From: Candidatus Hermodarchaeota archaeon
Lineage (GTDB): Archaea; Asgardarchaeota; Hermodarchaeia; Hermodarchaeales; Hermodarchaeaceae
Direction of reading: 5' to 3'
Assembly: GCA_016840595.1 (NCBI GenBank)
Contig: JAEOSA010000029.1
Span: 1 to 15,013, forward strand
DNA length: 15,013 nt
Shown here: positions 6,280 through 11,841 of the stretch, piece by piece
Layout of the letters: each line of letters starts with the position of its first letter
Numbering within the stretch: the stretch's first letter is position 1
Translations under genes and position numbers: made by a program
Notes under the pieces: generated by a model
Database searches by the model: none
The model's input: only the letters and a program-made list of their open reading frames with translations
Told to the model about the DNA's origin: nothing

Positions 6280-7047
6280 TCAAGATTTTTTAGCTTTTAT
6301 TACAAGGAAGAACGGCACACGTCTTTCGCGTTCAAAAAACGGTGCGTCCGTTGATGGACGTGGTTCTTCAAAAGTTAATATCTGAAACCCTGACTCGATA
6401 ACCGTATTAACATAGGTACTGATTGTTCGATGGAAGAAACTGAACTTCTGTGGAAATCCCTTTCCTGTTCGACTCTTCCATCTAACCTGGAACTCTTTTT
6501 CGGTGTGATAGTTATCGGTTTTGAAATATTGCCCTTTTCGCCGACCTGTTGTAGGATCTTTTTCTCCAAGTTCCCATTGACCAGGACCATATATATTGAA
6601 TGCAGGATGGACGACGGAAAAGATGAGAAAACCTCTTGACCGTAACACACGATGAAATTCTTGAAGACTGCTTTCTAGGCAATCCACATTGAGAAGTACA
6701 AGATTGCAGAGAACAATGTCAAACTGATTTGCTTGTAAGTCCTCCAACTGGCAAATATTTCCGACAAGATATGTAATATCAAAGTTTTGGGAGCGTTGTT
6801 TGGCTTCTGAAATCAGGCTAGGAGAAAAATCAACGCCAGTAACTTTTGCACCCTGTTGTACATAAAAACGCGAGAGGTAGCCTTCTCCACAACCAGCATC
6901 CAGAATGTGTTTTTCTTGCACATCTCCCATAAGCCGTTCAATGCATGGGTTGAGAATCTCACGATGATGTGGAGTGCCTTTTCTCTCGATTAACTTGGAA
7001 TAAGCCCTCGCATTAGCCTGCCATTGACTCCGAAGAAGGTCGGTCAT
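6280..7047 (-). CDS. SAM-dependent class I methyltransferase
   Basis: A 255-residue cytoplasmic methyltransferase of the Methyltransf_11/UbiE-like type. Motif I is HILDAGCGEG (47-56), followed by the acidic motif II position in VTGVDFS (Asp73), GNICQLEDL near the adenine pocket, FDIVLCNLVLLNV (109-121, motif IV) and RGFLIFSVVHPAF (138-150). The C-terminal part (FFHRTISTYVNTVIESGFQILTFEEP) is the usual lid/substrate region. Substrate unknown. I start at ATG 7047 (MTDLLRSQW), which gives the typical family N-terminus, though upstream SD pairing is weak (TGGA). An in-frame ATG at 7155 would add 36 residues and overlap the upstream membrane-protein gene by 44 bp. It is likely in an operon with that gene, 64 bp apart. 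Confidence 0.85.
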   Translation of the reverse strand: MTDLLRSQWQANARAYSKLIERKGTPHHREILNPCIERLMGDVQEKHILDAGCGEGYLSRFYVQQGAKVTGVDFSPSLISEAKQRSQNFDITYLVGNICQLEDLQANQFDIVLCNLVLLNVDCLESSLQEFHRVLRSRGFLIFSVVHPAFNIYGPGQWELGEKDPTTGRRKGQYFKTDNYHTEKEFQVRWKSRTGKGFPQKFSFFHRTISTYVNTVIESGFQILTFEEPRPSTDAPFFERERRVPFFLVIKAKKS

Positions 7048-7111
7048 ATTCCAGTTTTGTGGATAACGGTCTATTAGACTGTGACGTCTAGACTCTCTGT
7101 CATAAACCCGG

Positions 7112-7714
7112 TTATTCAGCTGCACTGTCAACGGAAGCGACGAGTCTTCCAGCATACCGATTAATGGCGAGTGTTAGAATCTGCATGATGAAAGTAATGA
7201 TAATCACTCCGAGAGCGATCCAAACGGTTAGTAATCCAATCTCGTAGAAGAACACTCCAGTCAATCCCATTGAGGCTAGCCAGGCAACACCCCATAGATC
7301 TAGGATGTATTTCCAAAACAGATAGTATCCATAGATTCCTGCAACTAGCACAAATAGCACAGAAATCGCAAAGAGTGCAAGAATGGTTTTGGTCGCTGAA
7401 TCGTCAGCATCGATATCACCGACGCCTTGCCCAACAATGAATTTTCTTACTCCCCGATGGAAGCGAAGGAAGATTCCGAGCAACCAAACGAAGACGAGAA
7501 ATGCAAAGCCGCCAGCGAGTAACAAGACGAAGATAAAGATGTCTTCATTGGCTACTAGGTATCCCCAGATACCAGATAGCATTAACAAAAATACTACACC
7601 TGCTCCTAGGAGTATCAGAAACGAGAGAAGTTGCAAACCGAAGGTTATCGATCCAATTCCACCGAAGACGCGATCCCAGTCAAATGAACGCTTTTCCTCT
7701 TTGGTTGTAGTCAT
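7112..7714 (-). CDS. Multi-pass membrane protein of unknown function
   Basis: 200 residues with about five predicted membrane helices: roughly 24-50, 58-86, 107-131, 137-160 and 164-190. A short charged cytosolic N-terminus (TTTKEEKRSFDWDRVFGG) comes first. The loop between helices 2 and 3 is charged (RFHRGVRKFIVGQGVGDIDADDSATK). No transporter or enzyme motif is recognisable. Small archaeal integral proteins of this kind are often lineage-specific. I use ATG 7714; a GTG three codons upstream (7723) is equally possible, and no clear ribosome-binding site is present for either. The methyltransferase gene follows on the same strand. Confidence 0.7.
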   Translation of the reverse strand: MTTTKEEKRSFDWDRVFGGIGSITFGLQLLSFLILLGAGVVFLLMLSGIWGYLVANEDIFIFVLLLAGGFAFLVFVWLLGIFLRFHRGVRKFIVGQGVGDIDADDSATKTILALFAISVLFVLVAGIYGYYLFWKYILDLWGVAWLASMGLTGVFFYEIGLLTVWIALGVIIITFIMQILTLAINRYAGRLVASVDSAAE

Positions 7715-7854
7715 AATTATCACAGTGTTGAAGTGTTATTCCACTACTAACTGTGGTTTAGTCGAAAAAGATTTGCTTTTCTCTTACAGAATTAGTAAAA
7801 TGCTCTTAGCCACCTTCCAGAAAAGAAGTAACTAGATACACACGTCATAATCAC

Positions 7855-7899
7855 TTGGTTCTAGAATCAAGGCTTGTTTCATATTGGTTCTCGAATTAA
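7855..7899 (+). repeat. Tandem near-palindromic 16-mer repeats (TTCnnGAA core)
   Basis: Two copies, 7855-7870 (TTGGTTCTAGAATCAA) and 7884-7899 (TTGGTTCTCGAATTAA), agree at 14 of 16 positions. Each is an imperfect palindrome with the core TTCTnGAA; the start-to-start distance is 29 nt. They lie in the 190-bp stretch between the membrane-protein start (7714) and the hemerythrin stop (7905), which contains no gene. They could be tandem operators for the membrane-protein/methyltransferase pair or part of the hemerythrin 3' end. Confidence 0.4.
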
Positions 7900-7904
7900 A
7901 ACGG

Positions 7905-8462
7905 TTAGAACGCTTTTTCCAGCTCATCAACAATTTTGGCGTAGCGTTTATGAACTTCCTTACCACCCAAGATCTCGTCGAAACGCTTGAAGTCAGCTTT
8001 CATTTTGTCTTTCTCTTCTTTACTAAGAACACCCACCATTGCTGGAAAGACATCGTCTTCTTCCATCTTAAAGTGAGGTTTCATAATTTTGAGATAATTG
8101 TTCACTGCATCTAGTATTTCTTCCCGGGCATCGGGATCTCCACGTCGATAGGCTCGGATGCCTTTATGCATCTCATTGGCGTAGTCAAGACCTTCAATGT
8201 GCTCTTCAATGAGGACAGCGATGTTATCTTGTACATCGTCTGATAGTTCCTCATCGTGCTCACGCATTTGATCAAATAAGATGTCTTCCTCTTTGCTGTG
8301 GTGTATCACATCAGCGTAACCGCGAATGAAATCTACGATCTTCCAGAAAACGGTGGCAGGTACTTCTTCTTTATCCTCAAGCTTATCGCGGACTTTCTCA
8401 ATAATTTCGAAAACTCTGTCGACCAATTTGTGTTCTTCAAGTAGGATGTCAATTGGGTACAT
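7905..8462 (-). CDS. Hemerythrin HHE-domain protein
   Basis: A 185-residue four-helix-bundle protein of the hemerythrin-like HHE family, which binds a non-haem di-iron centre and serves in O2, NO or iron sensing and handling. The expected ligands occur in order: His11 (LLEEHKLV), His54/His55 with Glu58/Glu59 (VIHHSKEEDILF), His88 (LIEEHIEGL), and His130 with Glu134 (MKPHFKMEEDDVFPAM). A charged C-terminal helix (150-185) follows the bundle. The ATG at 8460-8462 is chosen because GGAGGT lies about 8 nt upstream and the family begins there (MYPIDILLEEH); the frame runs open to 8588 without family-like sequence. The SD lies in a perfect hairpin (8463-8477). The gene is divergent from an EamA transporter and close to three ferritin-like genes, which supports a role in iron or oxygen stress. 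Confidence 0.92.
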   Translation of the reverse strand: MYPIDILLEEHKLVDRVFEIIEKVRDKLEDKEEVPATVFWKIVDFIRGYADVIHHSKEEDILFDQMREHDEELSDDVQDNIAVLIEEHIEGLDYANEMHKGIRAYRRGDPDAREEILDAVNNYLKIMKPHFKMEEDDVFPAMVGVLSKEEKDKMKADFKRFDEILGGKEVHKRYAKIVDELEKAF

Positions 8463-8477
8463 TGGAGGGCACCTCCA
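8463..8477 (-). promoter_or_regulatory. Hairpin enclosing the hemerythrin Shine-Dalgarno
   Basis: On the minus strand TGGAGG-TGC-CCTCCA is followed directly by ATG. The six-base arms pair perfectly around a 3-nt loop. The 5' arm is the GGAGG ribosome-binding motif itself, so folding would hide it from 16S rRNA. A tight triloop next to the start codon suggests translational control (temperature, protein or metabolite). Chance symmetry around a CCTCC/GGAGG pair cannot be excluded. Confidence 0.5.
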
Positions 8478-8546
8478 GTTCCAAAGTGTACCCACCTTGT
8501 TCACATCCTCTTCAAAAAACTTGCCTCTCTGCAACATGGATACAAC

Positions 8547-8559
8547 TTTTAGTCTAAAA
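8547..8559. promoter_or_regulatory. 13-bp palindrome in the hemerythrin/EamA divergent promoter
   Basis: TTTTAG-T-CTAAAA is a perfect inverted repeat around one central base, in the 149-bp region between the hemerythrin ATG and the EamA ATG. Its AT-rich arms can serve as the TATA element on both strands: the centre is 59 nt from the EamA start and 91 nt from the hemerythrin start. It could be a shared operator or a bidirectional core promoter. Confidence 0.4.
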
Positions 8560-8611
8560 CCACACATCAGAGCCTCTACAGAAATCAATGTGAAAGTGTT
8601 GGTAGTTCATC

Positions 8612-9535
8612 ATGGTAGTGCCTCCCGAACTTTTTCTTGCTGGTGTCTTCATGGGAATCACAGCAGCTGCGCTATTCGGCATCTCTAATGTTTTCTATAA
8701 ATCACAGAGCACTGAGATCCAGCCCACAGCAATCAATGCATTCAAAATGTGGATTGCACTTCCAGTCATGCTTATTGCTGTACTTCTCCTGCTCTACCCC
8801 ACAGGGTTCAACGTGCCTCTCACTTCAATTCCCTTTCTTGCCGTGTCCATCATTTTTGGAGCGGGAATTGGTGATTTGGTGTATCTAACAAGTCAGTCAC
8901 GCATTGGCGTTTCGCGAGCATTTCCAATTGCTATGATTTTTCCTCTTGTCACCTATTTTTTCTCTATCCTCTTTCTCAGTGAACCCCTGCGAATTACACG
9001 ACTTGTAGGCGCTCTTCTTGCGGTGATAGGGGTGAGCCTCATCACTAGGGAACAAGCAAAACAACAATCAACGTCACAAAGTTTGGAAACTGAGGTTCGG
9101 AAAGGTTGGGATAAACTTGGGGTAGCTCTCGCCGTACTCGCGGCGTTCTGTTGGGCGACGGCAACTGTGGTTCTCCAAGTCGGTCTAATTGGAGTGGATC
9201 CAATTGATGCCAACCTGATTCGAGTCACGGTTGGTTCTCTTTTTCTTCTTCCGATATTTCTCCTTGCCCGTCAGCGTGGGATGCCAAAGCCGACTAAACG
9301 GGCATCAAAAATCGTACTGGTTGCTGGGTTTTTTGGGATGGGTATAGGCTCACTTTTGTATGTTTCCACAGTGGCAATTACTGGAGCAGCTGTTACCTCA
9401 GTAATTTCTGCTTCAGCTCCTTTGTTTGCCCTTCCCTTGGCGATCTTCTACCTAAAAGAAAAAATCACGCCATTAATTCTTCTTGGAACAGTGTTTACTG
9501 TGCTAGGAATTTGGCTTGTTATCCTCGGATTCTAG
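8612..9535 (+). CDS. EamA/DMT-superfamily membrane transporter
   Basis: A 307-residue permease of the drug/metabolite transporter superfamily, built as two EamA repeats of five membrane helices each. Repeat 1 covers about 8-146 (begins AGVFMGITAAALFGISNVFYKS, ends LVGALLAVIGVSLITRE). A polar linker follows (EQAKQQSTSQSLETEVRKGW). Repeat 2 covers about 168-307 (LGVALAVLAAFCWATATVVLQ to ILLGTVFTVLGIWLVILGF). Each repeat ends with the family's typical LGxxLxxxG helix, and the sequence before each last helix carries the FLSEPLR/YLKEKIT acidic-basic motif. Members export or import amino acids, nucleotides and other metabolites; the substrate is unknown. ATG 8612 places the first helix correctly; SD pairing is weak. 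The gene shares its promoter region with the hemerythrin gene. Confidence 0.9.
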   Translation: MVVPPELFLAGVFMGITAAALFGISNVFYKSQSTEIQPTAINAFKMWIALPVMLIAVLLLLYPTGFNVPLTSIPFLAVSIIFGAGIGDLVYLTSQSRIGVSRAFPIAMIFPLVTYFFSILFLSEPLRITRLVGALLAVIGVSLITREQAKQQSTSQSLETEVRKGWDKLGVALAVLAAFCWATATVVLQVGLIGVDPIDANLIRVTVGSLFLLPIFLLARQRGMPKPTKRASKIVLVAGFFGMGIGSLLYVSTVAITGAAVTSVISASAPLFALPLAIFYLKEKITPLILLGTVFTVLGIWLVILGF

Positions 9536-9610
9536 AAATCGTAGACTGATTGACGGGTAATTTGCGTTGATGAATACCATACAGGCTAGTGTTGTAGAAA
9601 AAGAATAGTG

Positions 9611-9640
9611 GCAGTTGAGTGGGATTTCACCATCAACTGC
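9611..9640 (-). terminator. Terminator hairpin between the EamA gene and the bacterioferritin-like operon
   Basis: GCAGTTGA (9611-9618) pairs perfectly with TCAACTGC (9633-9640). Skipping one G, TGG pairs with CCA, giving 11 bp and a 7-nt loop. On the minus strand it is followed by a T-rich stretch (TTCTTTTTCT), so it suits the end of the bacterioferritin-like transcript, whose stop lies 10 bp before it. It could also serve the convergent EamA transcript. The surrounding 114 bp contain no gene. Confidence 0.6.
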
Positions 9641-9649
9641 AATGATGGA

Positions 9650-10066
9650 TCATTTCTTCAAATGTTTGAGAAACACGTTGTGATGATCTTCTTCATCAGC
9701 CAAAATTCCTTCAAACAAACTACGGGTGACAAAGTCTTCCTCTTCATCAGCTTGTTTGATTATGGTTCGATAGAGTTTTATCGCGCCTTCCTCCGCTTCG
9801 AGAGCGATTTGAAACATTTCACGCGGCGTCTTTCCGATTGTGATTGGATCTGGTTCAGTTGTGGGCTCTCCACCGAGGTAGTCAACGCGTTCTGCGATTT
9901 CCTCGGCATGTACCATCTCCGTTATTGCGATTTTTTTGAATATGCCTCCATGTGCCTCCGATTCCATTCCAGCCATCTTTACGTGGTTCCACATATACTC
10001 AACTGAAACACGTAATTCCCGGGCGATTCCTTTGTTTAAGAGGTCAAGTAGCTTCCTGCTTGCCAT
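9650..10066 (-). CDS. Bacterioferritin-like protein, copy 1
   Basis: A 138-residue ferritin-superfamily four-helix protein that resembles bacterioferritin (Bfr, usually about 155-160 residues). Iron-site residues follow the Bfr pattern: Glu17 in helix 1 (IARELRVSVEYMW), Glu50 and His53 in helix 2 (AITEMVHAEEIAER), Glu92/Glu93 in helix 3 (EAEEGAIKLYRTII), and the ExxH region of helix 4 (ILADEEDHH, about 121-129). Met51 sits where Bfr has its haem ligand Met52, so haem at the dimer interface is possible but unproven. It is 67% identical to the upstream copy by my count and lies 21 bp after it, evidently one operon. GGAG lies about 12 nt before the ATG. The protein should oxidise Fe(II) with O2 or peroxide and store it, or act as a small di-iron peroxidase. 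Confidence 0.87.
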   Translation of the reverse strand: MASRKLLDLLNKGIARELRVSVEYMWNHVKMAGMESEAHGGIFKKIAITEMVHAEEIAERVDYLGGEPTTEPDPITIGKTPREMFQIALEAEEGAIKLYRTIIKQADEEEDFVTRSLFEGILADEEDHHNVFLKHLKK

Positions 10067-10087
10067 TCTGATTCGTTCTCCATTCTG

Positions 10088-10504
10088 TTATTTCTCTAAG
10101 AGTCCACTGAAAGTGTTATGGTGGTCTTCTTCATCTGCTAGGATGTCTTCAAAGAGTTTTCGTGTAACAATGTCGCCTTCATCGGATGCGGTCTTGATGA
10201 TTTCTCGGTAGAAGGCAATTGCGCCCTCTTCAGCTTTCTTATCAAGGCTGAGCATTTCTTCAGGTGTCTTTCCCACAGTGATGGGGGCTGGTTTTGTTGT
10301 GGGCTCTCCACCGAGGTAGTCAACGCGTTCTGCGATTTCCTCGGCATGTTTCATCTCTGTTATTGCAACTTCTTTGAGGATGCCGCCCACTGATTCTGAA
10401 TGCATCCCATATATCCGAACGTGTTGCCACATGTATTGAATACTCACTTGAAGCTCCATTGAGATTGCTTGGTTTAACATATCTATGAGTTTTTTACTCG
10501 CCAT
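10088..10504 (-). CDS. Bacterioferritin-like protein, copy 2
   Basis: The first gene of the tandem pair, 138 residues, same length and fold as its neighbour. Di-iron residues: Glu17 (SMELQVSIQYMW), Glu50/His53 (ITEMKHAEE), Glu92/Glu93 (KKAEEGAIAFYREII) and the helix 4 motif ILADEEDHH; Met51 is kept at the possible haem position. The two copies differ mainly on surface positions and at the C-terminus (TFSGLLEK against VFLKHLKK), as expected of subunits in a mixed shell or of two specialised shells. The ATG at 10502-10504 has AAGGTGA about 8 nt upstream and a TATA box at 10554-10563. A 54-bp tract (10296-10349) is identical to copy 1, far above the rest of the gene. Confidence 0.88.
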   Translation of the reverse strand: MASKKLIDMLNQAISMELQVSIQYMWQHVRIYGMHSESVGGILKEVAITEMKHAEEIAERVDYLGGEPTTKPAPITVGKTPEEMLSLDKKAEEGAIAFYREIIKTASDEGDIVTRKLFEDILADEEDHHNTFSGLLEK

Positions 10505-10553
10505 TGTCCTATCACCTTAAGTCAAGTGATTGGAAAGCGATAGGGTTGACTTT

Positions 10554-10563
10554 TCTATAAAGG
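10554..10563 (-). promoter_or_regulatory. TATA box of the bacterioferritin-like operon
   Basis: Minus-strand reading CGAAAGCCTTTATAGAAAAG contains TTTATAGA with a purine-rich BRE-like start. It lies about 54 nt before the ATG at 10504 and predicts a leader of about 29 nt that holds AAGGTGA. The 9-mer AAAAGTCAA overlaps its downstream edge (10546-10554) and occurs again in the ferritin upstream region (11192-11200). Confidence 0.55.
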
Positions 10564-10608
10564 CTTTCGAATTATGAGGGATTATTGGTGACTGAAGAAA
10601 TGCAGAGA

Positions 10609-11103
10609 TTATTTTTCACGGCCTCCAAGCCGACCATCAAGCATGAATAAAGCGCCTTGATTGTCGCCAATCATGCGAAGAAGATCAGCAACTCGTTGGG
10701 TTTGTTCTTCTTCCTCAACCTGCTCCTCATAGAACCAATTAAGCAAGGGAATAGCTGATTTATCACCCAACTTCTCCGCGAGTTTCCCAATCTTGAAGAT
10801 ACGTTCCGTTACAATCTTCTCATGCTCGTAGGCATTTTCCCATGCAGCCAAGGGCGAATCCCATTCCATGGTTGGACCTTCAATGGCTTTAAGAATCACA
10901 CGTCCTGCACGATCCGAAACATGTTCCCAGAAGCGCATGGCGTGCTCGTATTCCTCAGCAGCTTGGATTTTCATCCAGTGAGCCATGCCATTCAAATTGA
11001 TGGATTCGAAATAGGCTGCCATCGAAAGGTAGATGTAGCCTGAGTAAAGTTCAAAGTTAAGTTGATCATTAATTGCTTCTTGAAGCTCTTTGCGAATTTC
11101 CAT
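10609..11103 (-). CDS. ftnA: Non-haem ferritin (FtnA type)
   Basis: A 164-residue classical prokaryotic ferritin, expected to form a 24-subunit shell that oxidises and stores iron. Ferroxidase residues are visible: Glu18 (NFELYSGYIYLSMA), Glu51 and His54 (AAEEYEHAMRFWEHV), Glu95 (YEHEKIVTERI), Glu127 and Glu130 (WFYEEQVEEEE). The acidic run EEQVEEEE in helix 4 matches FtnA's third iron site. The short C-terminal helix ALFMLDGRLGGRE is also characteristic. ATG 11103 gives normal length; AGTGATG upstream can pair with 16S rRNA, and a TATA box lies at 11156-11165. It is on the same strand as the two Bfr-like genes, but the 104-bp gap with its own promoter for them suggests separate transcripts. 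Confidence 0.95.
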   Translation of the reverse strand: MEIRKELQEAINDQLNFELYSGYIYLSMAAYFESINLNGMAHWMKIQAAEEYEHAMRFWEHVSDRAGRVILKAIEGPTMEWDSPLAAWENAYEHEKIVTERIFKIGKLAEKLGDKSAIPLLNWFYEEQVEEEEQTQRVADLLRMIGDNQGALFMLDGRLGGREK

Positions 11104-11155
11104 GTATCATCACTTCAATAATTTTGGTAAATTGATGCAAGCGATAATACTTCTG

Positions 11156-11165
11156 CTTTATATTT
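11156..11165 (-). promoter_or_regulatory. TATA box of the ferritin gene
   Basis: On the minus strand ACAAATATAAAGCAG contains AAATATAAAG, a good archaeal TATA box, centred 57 nt before the ferritin ATG; the predicted leader is about 30 nt. Upstream at 11192-11200 is AAAAGTCAA, also found at the Bfr-like promoter. On the + strand the same area has TTGACTTTTGACC, two TTGAC units 7 nt apart, which may bind a regulator of the ferritin gene or the divergent hydrolase. Confidence 0.5.
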
Positions 11166-11269
11166 GTAGTGAACTTCGCACACGGTCCTCCTTGACTTTT
11201 GACCTCGATACTTTTTTCACCAGTTCAATACTCTTTTAACACAGAGAAATCTAAACAGTGTTGAGCACA

Positions 11270-11809
11270 ATGAAAGCCCTAATTATCATCGATATGTTAA
11301 ATGACTTTGTCACTGGTTCACTCAAATGCGACCGCGCCCAACGAATTATCCCTAACATTCGTGCGCTCATCAATAGTTTCCATAAGAAAAAACTTCCAGT
11401 TATCTTTGCCAATGACAGCCATCTGGAAACCGATTTTGAAATGGATAAGTGGGGACCCCATGCCATTGAAGGCACAGAAGGTGCCGAAGTAATTCCCGAA
11501 CTTCTCCCTGAAGAAGAGGATATTGTAATCGGAAAACACGTATACAGTAGTTTCTTCGAAACTCCATTGGATTCAGTATTACGAAGTCGAAAAGTTGACA
11601 CGGTTGTCCTTACTGGTCTCCACACCCATCTATGCGTGCGACACACAGCCGCTGATGCATTCTTTCGAGGTTACAAAATCCTCATTCCTGAAGATGGCGT
11701 GGACTCGTTTACAGCGGAAGATCATGAATCCGGATTAGCATATCTCAAAGAATATTATGGGGCTAAAATTACTGACGCCAAATCTATTCTCAAAAAAGTC
11801 TCCAAGTAA
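11270..11809 (+). CDS. Isochorismatase-fold cysteine hydrolase, nicotinamidase-like
   Basis: A 179-residue hydrolase of the isochorismatase/nicotinamidase superfamily. The catalytic triad is present: Asp8 (LIIIDMLNDF), Lys89 (DIVIGKHVYSSF) and the nucleophile Cys122 (LTGLHTHLCVRHTAADA). Asp49, His51 and His64 (NDSH...WGPHAIEGTEGAEV) lie where PncA nicotinamidases bind Zn2+/Fe2+. Together with the nearby nicotinate phosphoribosyltransferase gene, this suggests nicotinamide to nicotinate plus ammonia in NAD salvage. Other members cleave isochorismate, ureidoacrylate or carbamates, so the substrate is inferred. ATG 11270 (MKALIIID) is the natural family start; the GTG 12 nt upstream would add four residues. 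A TATA-like CTTTTAACA about 35 nt upstream implies a very short leader. It converges on the aldo/keto reductase gene 32 bp away. Confidence 0.85.
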   Translation: MKALIIIDMLNDFVTGSLKCDRAQRIIPNIRALINSFHKKKLPVIFANDSHLETDFEMDKWGPHAIEGTEGAEVIPELLPEEEDIVIGKHVYSSFFETPLDSVLRSRKVDTVVLTGLHTHLCVRHTAADAFFRGYKILIPEDGVDSFTAEDHESGLAYLKEYYGAKITDAKSILKKVSK

Positions 11810-11841
11810 AACCATTAGTCAGTTATCACTGGGAATGATGG

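Noticed and set aside
7383..7835. 150-codon + strand ORF opposite the membrane protein
   Set aside because: It is antisense to a protein with clear membrane helices, and its product is low-complexity and polar with no domain or ribosome-binding site.
8463..8588. N-terminal extension of the hemerythrin frame up to 8588
   Set aside because: The sequence lacks family similarity and would read through the divergent promoter palindrome. The GGAGGT-preceded ATG at 8462 fits the family start.
9608..10006. 132-codon + strand ORF opposite bacterioferritin-like copy 1
   Set aside because: Antisense shadow; the minus strand has the conserved iron-site motifs and an operon partner.
9650..10504. Tandem repeat that might mark a mobile element
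   Set aside because: The two units are whole paralogous genes without terminal repeats, target duplications or a transposase; simple gene duplication explains them.
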